Assembly: GCA_947625195.1 (NCBI GenBank)
Contig: CANQNK010000019.1
Span: 1-42,213 of the forward strand
Length of the DNA stretch: 42,213 bases
Source: an uncultured Clostridia bacterium
GTDB lineage: Bacteria > Bacillota > Clostridia > Oscillospirales > Ruminococcaceae
Direction of reading: 5' to 3'
A program made the translations under genes and the position numbers. Below the pieces are notes generated by a model. It saw nothing but the letters and a program-made list of their open reading frames with translations. It was not told the DNA's origin and did not search any database. How positions within the stretch are numbered: position 1 is the stretch's first letter; each line of letters starts with the position of its first letter. Of this stretch, positions 27,401 through 35,501 are shown one piece after another.

Positions 27401-28345
27401 TCACAAAAAATCCGTTTTGGCTATATCTTTTTGTATTTTTTCTGAAATTTTTTCTATATTTACAAAATCATCACAACAAATCCAATGAATTCGTGTATCT
27501 CGCCTAAACCATGTCAGCTGACGCTTTGCATATCGGCGTGTTTCCTGTTTTATTTTCTCTATTGCCGATGACAGATCGCATTTACCCTCAAAGTAGGGTA
27601 TAAGCTCCTTATACCCTATCGCCTGATGAGCCGTTTTCATATGCGAATTTAAACTATATACCTCTTTTACTTCATCAATAAGACCGCATTCTATCATTTT
27701 GTCAACTCGTTCATTTATTCTCTTATAAAGCATTGCTCTGTCGCTGAAATTAAGACCTATCATATACGGCTTATACGGCGACGGTTCTTTTTTGCTCCCA
27801 GCCTTTGATATCGACAGCTTATTTCCGCTAACCTCAAACACCTCAAGCGCCCTTATGACTCTGTTCACGTTGTTTTCGTGAATTGATGCGGCGGATTCCT
27901 CATCAACTTTAAAAAGCATCTCCCAAAGGTAATGATTTCCCTTGTCTTTTGCAATTCTTAGATACTTGTCCCTGATGCCCGGATCAGCTGTGGTGTCATC
28001 AAATTTCACGTTGTCTATAAGCGAATTGATATAAAGTCCCGTCCCACCGCAGATAATAGGCAGTTTGCCCCTTGCGCGTATCTTGCCTATCGCCTTTGAG
28101 GCAGTCAATACATAATCCGCAACGCTGAAGCTTTCATCAGGGTCTAAAAAGCCGATCAAATGGTGAGGAACTGAACTCATCTCTTCTTTGGTTGGCTTAG
28201 CGGTGGCAATATCCAACCCCTTATATATCTGCATAGAGTCTGCGGAGATGATTTCTCCGTTGTAAACCTTAGCAAGTTCTATGGCAAGAGCCGTTTTTCC
28301 TGATGCTGTTGGCCCAAGTACAACGATTACAGGTATTTTTTCCAT
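27401..28345 (-). CDS. miaA: tRNA dimethylallyltransferase MiaA
   Basis: 314 aa. P-loop GPTASGKT (about 10-17), DSMQIYKGLDIATAKP, HHLIGF and GGTGLYINSL, all conserved for tRNA and prenyl-donor binding. It adds a dimethylallyl group to A37 of tRNAs reading U-starting codons. MiaB, which methylthiolates the product, is encoded upstream in the same series, so both steps of ms2i6A synthesis are in this window. It starts 9 bp after mutL. Confidence 0.97.
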   Translation of the reverse strand: MEKIPVIVVLGPTASGKTALAIELAKVYNGEIISADSMQIYKGLDIATAKPTKEEMSSVPHHLIGFLDPDESFSVADYVLTASKAIGKIRARGKLPIICGGTGLYINSLIDNVKFDDTTADPGIRDKYLRIAKDKGNHYLWEMLFKVDEESAASIHENNVNRVIRALEVFEVSGNKLSISKAGSKKEPSPYKPYMIGLNFSDRAMLYKRINERVDKMIECGLIDEVKEVYSLNSHMKTAHQAIGYKELIPYFEGKCDLSSAIEKIKQETRRYAKRQLTWFRRDTRIHWICCDDFVNIEKISEKIQKDIAKTDFL

Positions 28346-28354
28346 AACAAATCC

Positions 28355-30325
28355 TTAAACTATTCTCTTAAAAAGCTTTTCAATCTCTCTTTTTGAAAGC
28401 TTAACAAAAATAGGTCTGCCGTGAGGACAGTATTTTGTCAGCGCATCGTCGAACACGTCAAGGCACAAAGCCTCAAGCTCAAGAATATCAGACGGTATAT
28501 TGCCCTTGATTGATGCCTTGCAGGCGATCGAATGACAAAGCTCGTCAAGAATATCAAGCTGTGGAGATACCTTTAAGCTCACAAAATTTTTTGCAAGCTC
28601 GCTGACAGCCTCCTCTGCCTCCTCGCCGTTAATCACAACGGGAAGACCCAGAATATTTACAAATGGCGCTCCCGCGTCCTCAATTATAAATCCCAGCTTT
28701 CTCGCCTTATCCAGATTCTCAATGACAGCATCGTGCTCTTCATAGCTTAAAAGAACATTTACGGGAGAAATCAAGGTCTGGCTGTCAAGCTCTGCAACGC
28801 TCTTTTTGATTTTCTCAAAATTTATTCGCTCGTGAGCCGCGTGTTTATCTATTAAATACATATCCTCGTCACGCTGACAAACTATGTAGGTGTCAAATAC
28901 CTCGCCCAAAACCTTAGTCACCGTTACCTTTTTCTCATCGGTCACGATTTTCTCTTCAGATTCAGGTCTTTTTCTTATGCTATCCTTGTTTATGTACTTA
29001 AATTCTCCTTTTGTAAAAGCTTTTAGCTTGTCAAAATCTGTATCATCAGCCTGACTAAAGTCATTGTCTAAATAATTTACCTTATATTCTTTTTTGGGCG
29101 AACTCAGACTTCCCGAATACATAGGTCTTCCCGAAAGGTCAGACGCCTTTGCCGATGTATAAAAATCGTCTTTAGGCTTATAAGTCGCATGTTCAAAAGC
29201 ATTTTGCTCAGTCTGGCCCTTCGTATCGTTGCCACTCTGCGCAAATACGGTCTGAACGCCATTATCGGGCTTAAAGCCGTATAGCTGATTTTCTGAAAAG
29301 TGTTTCGCGCTTTCTTCGGTAAGTTCGCTCGGTGTTTCCTCACTCATAAGAGCGTTTTTCACCGCAAAGTAAACTGCATCGTAAATAAGCTTTTCGTCCG
29401 AAAATTTAACCTCCGCCTTTGCCGGGTGCACGTTTACGTCCACCAGCGAAGGATCAATATCAACCATAAGAACACACGCTGGAAATTTACCCGTCATAAT
29501 CTGATTCTTATACGCTTCCTCAAGAGAGACCATACAGGTGACTGATCTTACGTATCTGCCGTTTATAAAAAAGTTCTGAAAACTTCTTTTGCTCTTTGCC
29601 ATAAGCGGCTTTACAGTATATCCGCTTATTTTTACACCGTTGTGGCTGTAGTTTACTTTTAAAAGGCTGTTTGCAAAATCTTTTCCGAAAACAGAATGTA
29701 TTGCTGAAAACAAGCTCCCGTCTCCTGCGGTAATAAGCTCCTGCCGGTTGTCTCTTATAAACTTAAACGACACCGACGGGTGCGAAAGAGCTATTTTATT
29801 TATTATAGCTGCGGTTACGTTTCCCTCCGTTACATCTTTTTTTAAGAACTTGAGTCTTGCGGGAACATTAAAAAACAGATCCCTTACTATAATCGTAGTA
29901 CCGTCAGGGCAGCCTGAGTCCTCAAGCAATCTTACTTCAGAGCCCTCGTTAATAATGTGAGCGCCCAATTCATCCCGAGGTTGCTTTGTCAAAACGGAAA
30001 CCTTTGATACCGCACAGATAGATGCCAGCGCCTCTCCCCTGAAGCCTAAAGATGAAATATTGCTCAGATCGTTCTTACTGCTTATCTTGCTTGTTGCATG
30101 ACGAAGAAAAGCTGTGGGCAGATCCTCCTTTGAAATTCCGCAGCCGTTGTCGGTTATTCTCATATAAGTTCGACCGCCGTTTTTTATCTCGACCGTAATG
30201 TTAGTCGCACCCGAATCAATAGAATTTTCAAGAAGCTCCTTTATCACCGAAGACGGGCGGTCTATGACCTCACCCGCGGCGATAAGCTCGGAAACTTCCT
30301 TTGACAAAACCTTAATCTTCGCCAT
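28355..30325 (-). CDS. mutL: DNA mismatch repair protein MutL
   Basis: 656 aa. GHKL ATPase N-terminal domain (ELLENSIDSGATNI; DNGCGI; GFRGEALASI) and transducer region, a linker (about 330-460), and a C-terminal dimerisation domain that carries the endonuclease motif DKHAAHERINFE and CPHGRPI. These motifs mean it should nick DNA itself, as expected in bacteria without MutH. It is 9 bp after mutS. Confidence 0.97.
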   Translation of the reverse strand: MAKIKVLSKEVSELIAAGEVIDRPSSVIKELLENSIDSGATNITVEIKNGGRTYMRITDNGCGISKEDLPTAFLRHATSKISSKNDLSNISSLGFRGEALASICAVSKVSVLTKQPRDELGAHIINEGSEVRLLEDSGCPDGTTIIVRDLFFNVPARLKFLKKDVTEGNVTAAIINKIALSHPSVSFKFIRDNRQELITAGDGSLFSAIHSVFGKDFANSLLKVNYSHNGVKISGYTVKPLMAKSKRSFQNFFINGRYVRSVTCMVSLEEAYKNQIMTGKFPACVLMVDIDPSLVDVNVHPAKAEVKFSDEKLIYDAVYFAVKNALMSEETPSELTEESAKHFSENQLYGFKPDNGVQTVFAQSGNDTKGQTEQNAFEHATYKPKDDFYTSAKASDLSGRPMYSGSLSSPKKEYKVNYLDNDFSQADDTDFDKLKAFTKGEFKYINKDSIRKRPESEEKIVTDEKKVTVTKVLGEVFDTYIVCQRDEDMYLIDKHAAHERINFEKIKKSVAELDSQTLISPVNVLLSYEEHDAVIENLDKARKLGFIIEDAGAPFVNILGLPVVINGEEAEEAVSELAKNFVSLKVSPQLDILDELCHSIACKASIKGNIPSDILELEALCLDVFDDALTKYCPHGRPIFVKLSKREIEKLFKRIV

Positions 30326-30334
30326 ATACTCTCC

Positions 30335-32950
30335 TTAGTTTATGTATTTTAACAAGTTTCTCACAAACGGTCTCAGCTCATCGTCTGATATCTCATCAAT
30401 ATTTGTCCTTCTAAGAATCTCCGCAGCCTTTTTCTCATTCATCATACCAAAGCTTATCTGTCCCGTACTCTCATGAGAATTGTCGGGAGCTTGTTCGCTT
30501 CCTTCAAACTGTACGAGAAGCTCGTTTGCACGGTTTATTATTGCGCTCGGAAGCCCCGCAAGCTTAGCTACTTCAATTCCGTAGCTCTCATCGGCACCGC
30601 CGGAAACGATTTTTCTTAAAAACTTAATGCCTCCGCTCGTCTGCTTGACCGCCACGCTCAGATTTTTAACTCCCGGCACTGTGCCCTCAAGCTCAATAAG
30701 CTCGTGATAGTGAGTTGCAAAAAGAGTTTTACAGCCAAGCTTTGAATTTTCCAGAAGGTATTCCGCAACAGCTCTCGCTATAGAAAGCCCGTCTGAAGTT
30801 GAGGTTCCCCTTCCCACCTCATCGAGAATGACAAGACTGTTTTTCGTAGCGTGCTTAACTATATCGGCAACCTCACTCATCTCCACCATAAATGTCGATT
30901 GTCCGCTTGTAAGGTCGTCGGATGCTCCTACACGGGTGAAAATCTGATCAACCACTGATATTTTTGCGTAATCGCACGGAACGAAACAGCCGATCTGCGC
31001 CATAAGAGTAATCAGCGCAACCTGACGCATAAACGTGCTTTTTCCCGACATATTCGGCCCTGTTATCACAGCCATTCTGTTGTCGGTAAGATCCAGATAA
31101 GCATCATTCGGCACAAACAGTTCATCGGTCTGCATCAGTTCAACAACGGGGTGTCTTCCGTTTTTTATGTTTATAATACCGTCAATGGAAATTTCCGGCT
31201 TTGTGTAGTTGTTGTTTACAGACGCTGTAGCAAAAGAGCACAAAACATCTGTAAATGCAATTGCAGACGCTGTTTTCTGAACCTTGTCAAGAAAGGTGGC
31301 GATATAATCTCTCACCTCGGCGAAAATGTCCTGCTCCAGCTTTATTACCTTATCGCTTGCGCCGACTATCATATTCTCTGCGTCTTTAAGCTCTTCGGTG
31401 ACATATCTTTCACAGTTGGCAAGCGTTTGTTTTCTTATGTAGTGATCGGGAACATCGCCAATAAATGATTTGGTAACCTCAATGTAATAACCGAATACCC
31501 TGTTATAGCCAATTTTGAGCTTTTTTATTCCGGTCTTTTCTCTTTCCCTTTCAGCAATTGAATCTAAAATCTCCCTGCCGTTTGTCACTATATTTCTTAA
31601 GCTGTCAAGCTCTTCGTTAAAGCCCTGCTTTATCACTCCGCCGTCTTTGGCTGTAACGGGCGGCTCATCTACTATTGCATTTTCAATGAGATTTGAAATC
31701 TCATCGCACGGATAAATATTATCGTTTTGTTCCTTTATAAGAGCACAGTCAAAGCAGTCAAGACATTGTTTGATTTTCGGCAGACATAAAACCGACTGAG
31801 AAAGTGATTTAATATCTCTGGGGTTTGCGCTTTTGTAAATAACCCTTGTCATAAGCCGCTCAATATCGTAAACGCCGCTCAAGTTTTCCTTAAGTCCGTC
31901 GAGCGCAACGGGATTATTGACAAGGCTCTCAACTGCGTCAAGCCTTGCCATTATCTTTACAGGATTTAAAAGCGGCTGCTCAATACAGGATTTTAACATT
32001 CTTCTGCCCATAGAAGTCTTGGTGTAATCAAGCACCCACAAAAGTGAACCCTTTTTCTCTTTGTTCCTGAGAGTTTCAACAAGCTCAAGATTTCTTCTCG
32101 CGGTGAATCCCAGAGACATAATCGGCTCTGTATCGTGTCGGATTATCGACGAGAAGCGTCCCGCAGCAGTCTTTTGAGTGACCTCAATATACGCAAAGGT
32201 ACAGCAAACACAGCACGCTTCAGCGGCATTCTCATCAATTTTGATTTGTTTGAAGTCTTTTGCAGAAAACTGTTTTAAAACGCTTTGTGCGTTTTTATTC
32301 ACCGAGAACATCTCCTCGGGCATTTTCTGCACAAAGGCGTGAAGCTTGTCCGTTATAAAAAGCGATATTTCTCCAAGAGACTTATCACTTGAATTTGTAA
32401 GCACTTCAACCGGTGAAAATCGCGAAAGCTCATTTATAATATCGCTTTTTGCATTTTTGCCGGAGAACGAGAAAAGATGCACCTCACCTGTGGACATATC
32501 CGCAAAGCACAGAGAATACGATTTATCCTTTTGATAAATCGTGCAGAGATAGTTGTTTGAGCTTTCGTCCAGCATAGTGCTTTCTGTAAGCGTTCCGGGA
32601 GTAACCACCCTGATAACATCACGGGTGACTATTCCCTTGGCTAAAGCAGGGTCCTCTGTCTGCTCGCATATCGCAACCATAAAGCCCTTTTCAATTAGTC
32701 GCTTTAGGTATATATCGCAGGCATGATAAGGAACACCGCACATCGGCGCACGCTCTTCAAGCCCGCAGTCTCTTCCTGTCAGAGTTAGCTCAAGCTCCTT
32801 AGAGGCAAGAATGGCGTCTTCAAAAAACATCTCGTAAAAATCTCCGAGACGAAAGAAAATTATATGTCTCGGATATTTAACTTTTACTTCGACGTACTGC
32901 CTCATCATCGGTGACAGGACGCTCATATCAAGATCTCTAAGCCTAAGCAT
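30335..32950 (-). CDS. mutS: DNA mismatch repair protein MutS
   Basis: 871 aa, full length MutS1. The mismatch-contacting motif GDFYEMFFEDA (Phe-x-Glu type) is at about 37-47; connector, core and clamp domains follow; the ATPase has Walker A GPNMSGKS, Walker B VILDEVGRGTSTSDG and the TFATHYHEL switch. It recognises mispairs and recruits MutL, whose gene follows. ATG start after the ylbF-family gene, 32 bp away. Confidence 0.98.
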   Translation of the reverse strand: MLRLRDLDMSVLSPMMRQYVEVKVKYPRHIIFFRLGDFYEMFFEDAILASKELELTLTGRDCGLEERAPMCGVPYHACDIYLKRLIEKGFMVAICEQTEDPALAKGIVTRDVIRVVTPGTLTESTMLDESSNNYLCTIYQKDKSYSLCFADMSTGEVHLFSFSGKNAKSDIINELSRFSPVEVLTNSSDKSLGEISLFITDKLHAFVQKMPEEMFSVNKNAQSVLKQFSAKDFKQIKIDENAAEACCVCCTFAYIEVTQKTAAGRFSSIIRHDTEPIMSLGFTARRNLELVETLRNKEKKGSLLWVLDYTKTSMGRRMLKSCIEQPLLNPVKIMARLDAVESLVNNPVALDGLKENLSGVYDIERLMTRVIYKSANPRDIKSLSQSVLCLPKIKQCLDCFDCALIKEQNDNIYPCDEISNLIENAIVDEPPVTAKDGGVIKQGFNEELDSLRNIVTNGREILDSIAEREREKTGIKKLKIGYNRVFGYYIEVTKSFIGDVPDHYIRKQTLANCERYVTEELKDAENMIVGASDKVIKLEQDIFAEVRDYIATFLDKVQKTASAIAFTDVLCSFATASVNNNYTKPEISIDGIINIKNGRHPVVELMQTDELFVPNDAYLDLTDNRMAVITGPNMSGKSTFMRQVALITLMAQIGCFVPCDYAKISVVDQIFTRVGASDDLTSGQSTFMVEMSEVADIVKHATKNSLVILDEVGRGTSTSDGLSIARAVAEYLLENSKLGCKTLFATHYHELIELEGTVPGVKNLSVAVKQTSGGIKFLRKIVSGGADESYGIEVAKLAGLPSAIINRANELLVQFEGSEQAPDNSHESTGQISFGMMNEKKAAEILRRTNIDEISDDELRPFVRNLLKYIN

Positions 32951-32982
32951 TTAAAAACTCACTTCCAATCTGGTTAAAACGA

Positions 32983-33390
32983 TCAGTGACAGCCGCCGCA
33001 GGTAGAACAGCTACCCGAACAGCTCGGCGCAGTTTCCGGACAGGTCATCGGATCCTCTCCGTTTGCCGCCTGTGAAATGATGTAGTTCACGCTGTTTACA
33101 AGCTTTTCCATCTTTTCGCTTGCAGCAGTGTATTCCGCCATACTTCTGTTTGACATGATTTTCCCATAAAGCTCTTTGATCTCACCGTCTAAGCGCTTCA
33201 TCTCATCGGCGTTCTTGTCCTGTTTTGACATCTCCTGATTAAGCTTCATTCTCAAAATGTTAAACTCTCCTATCATATTCTGAAGTGCCGTGTCGGTATC
33301 GTTTACACGCTTAGCCTCAATATATGTCTTATACTCCTCGCTCTCCTGCAAAAGTTTTCCAAGCTCTCTTGCTTTTTCAATTACAGTCAT
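32983..33390 (-). CDS. YlbF/YmcA (Ric)-family protein with a Cys-rich tail
   Basis: 135 aa. A helical YlbF-type domain (about 1-110; MTVIEKARELGKLLQES, the central QNMIGEFNILRMKLNQEM, then SVNYIISQAANGED) is followed by a tail with five Cys: CPETAPSCSGSCSTCGGCH at the very C-terminus. In Bacillus the related YlbF (RicF) and YmcA (RicA) form a complex with YaaT that holds iron-sulphur clusters and helps RNase Y process mRNAs. The tail here could bind a cluster or zinc. It lies between miaB and mutS, as ymcA lies by ymcB/miaB in Bacillus. Ribosome binding site GGAGAT. Confidence 0.85.
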   Translation of the reverse strand: MTVIEKARELGKLLQESEEYKTYIEAKRVNDTDTALQNMIGEFNILRMKLNQEMSKQDKNADEMKRLDGEIKELYGKIMSNRSMAEYTAASEKMEKLVNSVNYIISQAANGEDPMTCPETAPSCSGSCSTCGGCH

Positions 33391-33416
33391 ATATAAATCT
33401 CCTTTTTAAATAATTT

Positions 33417-34802
33417 TTATCTGGAAATCTCACCGAGCAAAGCCCAGTTCATTGCCTTTGTTATTTTAACATATACAAAGCTGCCGATAAGCTTTTCGTC
33501 CCCCGGGAATTCAACTACTATGTTTTCATAGCTGTGTCCGATAAGAAAGCCGTCTTGCTTTCCGGTATCTTCGGTCAAAACCCTGAGCTTTTTTCCCACA
33601 AAGCGCCCAAGCCACTTCTCGGTAACCTCGCGCTGCATAAGCAAAAGCTCTCTTAGCCAAAGTCCCTTCTGCTTTACGGACACTTTATCCTCAAGCTCTG
33701 CTGCTTTGGTTCCCTCTCTTTTTGAATAGACAAAGGAATATACATTGTCAAACTTCACTTTTTCAAGCAGAGCCTTAGTATCGCAAAACTGCTCGTAGCT
33801 TTCTCCCGGAAATCCTACTATTATATCCGTTGAAAATGAAAAGTCACCGCATCGCCTTCTCGCGTATTCAACCGTTTCAAGGTATTTCTCAACAGTATAG
33901 CGTCTGTTCATCTTTTTCAGGATATCGTTATTTCCGCTCTGAACGGGAAGGTGCAGATGGCTGCACACCTTATCACAGTCAATTATCGCATCAATAAGAT
34001 TACTTGTGGCATCCTTTGGGTGTGATGACATAAACCTTATCCAGAAATCTCCCTCAATGTCGTTTAGTCTGCGCAAAAGCTCGGAAAATCCGTAGGCGTA
34101 AGAGTTTACGTTTTGCCCGAGAAGCGTTATCTCTTTATAGCCGTCTTTTACAAGACCTTTTACCTCGTCTACAATAGCGTCAACGGATCTGCTGCGCTCT
34201 CTTCCTCTCACATACGGCACAATACAGTATGTGCAGAAATTATTGCAGCCATACATAATGGATACATACGCTTTAAAGCTACTTGAGCGCACCTGCAAAA
34301 CGTCCTCAGCTATTTCGCCTTGCTTTTCCTCAATATTAAAAACACGCTTGCCGCTTACTATAACTTCATACAGCATTTTGTAAAAGTCACCGTAAGCAAA
34401 GGTTCCAAACACCAGCGATACGTGAGGATAGGTGTTTTTTATTCGGTCCGCGACGTGCTTTTGTTGAACCATGCACCCGCAGACGCATATTATAAGGTCT
34501 TTGTTCTTTTCTTTCAGATGTTTAAGCTCGCCCAGTCTTCCGAAAACCCGCTCGTGTGCGTTTTCCCTCACAGCGCAGGTGTTTATAACGATAAGATCTG
34601 CCAGAGCTTCATTTTCTGTAAGAGAAAATCCGCTCTTTACAATCATGCCCTTCAGCTTTTCGCCGTCAGAAACGTTTTGCTGACATCCGTACGAATGTAG
34701 ATAACACAGCGGTGTGGCGTCTTTATATTTAGTTTTGACCGCATCCTTGAGCATTTTTAAATCCAAACTATCAAACGCACAAGATATAGACTTAAACTCC
34801 AC
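33417..34802 (-). CDS. miaB: tRNA-2-methylthio-N6-dimethylallyladenosine synthase MiaB
   Basis: 461 aa from GTG at 34802, which has GGAGG 6 nt upstream. The frame continues upstream for 28 codons, but that stretch covers the promoter. N-terminal UPF0004 domain with three cluster Cys (SYGCQQN; NTCAVRENAHERVFGRLG; CGCMVQ), the radical SAM core CNNFCTYCIVPYVRGRERSR (Cys-x3-Cys-x2-Cys), and a C-terminal TRAM domain. It inserts sulphur and a methyl group on i6A37 made by MiaA. First gene of the series. Confidence 0.96.
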   Translation of the reverse strand: MEFKSISCAFDSLDLKMLKDAVKTKYKDATPLCYLHSYGCQQNVSDGEKLKGMIVKSGFSLTENEALADLIVINTCAVRENAHERVFGRLGELKHLKEKNKDLIICVCGCMVQQKHVADRIKNTYPHVSLVFGTFAYGDFYKMLYEVIVSGKRVFNIEEKQGEIAEDVLQVRSSSFKAYVSIMYGCNNFCTYCIVPYVRGRERSRSVDAIVDEVKGLVKDGYKEITLLGQNVNSYAYGFSELLRRLNDIEGDFWIRFMSSHPKDATSNLIDAIIDCDKVCSHLHLPVQSGNNDILKKMNRRYTVEKYLETVEYARRRCGDFSFSTDIIVGFPGESYEQFCDTKALLEKVKFDNVYSFVYSKREGTKAAELEDKVSVKQKGLWLRELLLMQREVTEKWLGRFVGKKLRVLTEDTGKQDGFLIGHSYENIVVEFPGDEKLIGSFVYVKITKAMNWALLGEISR

Positions 34803-34845
34803 AGTTTTCCTCCAAAGTACGTAATATATTGTATATACATAAATG

Positions 34846-34874
34846 ATTATATCATATAGTGACAATAATTTCAA
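34846..34874 (-). promoter_or_regulatory. Promoter of the miaB operon
   Basis: Minus strand TTGAAA (34874-34869), 17-nt spacer, TATAAT (34851-34846). The predicted start is about 37 nt before the GTG of miaB. It is likely the main promoter of the miaB-ylbF-mutS-mutL-miaA-hfq series. Confidence 0.75.
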
Positions 34875-34891
34875 GAGTTGACACAATAAAA

Positions 34892-34921
34892 AGAGGGCAA
34901 ATTATTTTAATAATGCCCTCT
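34892..34921 (-). terminator. Intrinsic terminator after nrdG
   Basis: AGAGGGCA and TGCCCTCT form a perfect 8-bp stem (extended by TTATT/AATAA) followed by TTTTTATT on the minus strand. It separates nrdDG from the miaB operon. Confidence 0.88.
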
Positions 34922-34937
34922 GCTTTTTATCTGAATA

Positions 34938-35441
34938 TCACAGTTCACACTCTACTGCCGTTTTGGACTCAAGAGATTTTTTCACATCAATTATTCGTTG
35001 ATTCTCGCTCCCTCTGAACTTTAACAGCATGTTTTTCTTTTCTAAAACAAACCTTCCGTCTATCAGAATATCAGTCAAAGCAAGCAGGTTTTTAATATCA
35101 CTGTCATTCTTTGAAAGCTCCATAAGCTCCTCAAAAGTATAGCCGGAATAACATACTACATTAAGCCCAAGCTGTCTTACCTTTTTGGCAAGATCACAAA
35201 GAGGCGCCGGCTGACAAAACGGCTCCCCGCCGCTGAAAGTCACTCCGTCAAGCAATGGATTCGCTTTGATTTTTAAAAACAATTCCTCCGTATCGACCTC
35301 ATAGCCCTGCGAAAAATCGTGCGTATGAGGATTGTGACAGCCCGGACATTTGTGAACGCACCCTTGAACGAATACGGCAAAGCGTATTCCCTCTCCGTCC
35401 ACGATCGAATCGTTTACAGTACCTGCAAGTCTTAGTTTCAT
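34938..35441 (-). CDS. nrdG: Anaerobic ribonucleotide reductase activase NrdG
   Basis: 167 aa radical SAM enzyme. Motif CVHKCPGCHNPHTHDF gives Cys-x3-Cys-x2-Cys for the 4Fe-4S cluster; GVTFSGGEPFCQ binds SAM. It makes the glycyl radical on NrdD, encoded upstream. AAAGGA precedes the ATG. A strong terminator-like hairpin lies between the two genes, so NrdG is probably made in smaller amount than NrdD. Confidence 0.96.
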   Translation of the reverse strand: MKLRLAGTVNDSIVDGEGIRFAVFVQGCVHKCPGCHNPHTHDFSQGYEVDTEELFLKIKANPLLDGVTFSGGEPFCQPAPLCDLAKKVRQLGLNVVCYSGYTFEELMELSKNDSDIKNLLALTDILIDGRFVLEKKNMLLKFRGSENQRIIDVKKSLESKTAVECEL

Positions 35442-35463
35442 TATGCTTGTCCTTTCACAAAAA

Positions 35464-35486
35464 CAGGCAGGGAAATCCCCTGCCTG
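35464..35486 (-). terminator. Terminator-like hairpin between nrdD and nrdG
   Basis: CAGGCAGGG and CCCTGCCTG form a 9-bp GC-rich stem around a 5-nt loop, then TTTTTGTG on the minus strand. It has all parts of an intrinsic terminator although nrdG follows with no evident promoter, so it probably lets only part of transcription through. Confidence 0.75.
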
Positions 35487-35501
35487 AGCAATTTTATAAT
35501 T

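Noticed and set aside
34803-34886. 28-codon N-terminal extension of MiaB
   Set aside because: It spans the TTGAAA/TATAAT promoter; the GTG at 34802 has GGAGG at the right distance.
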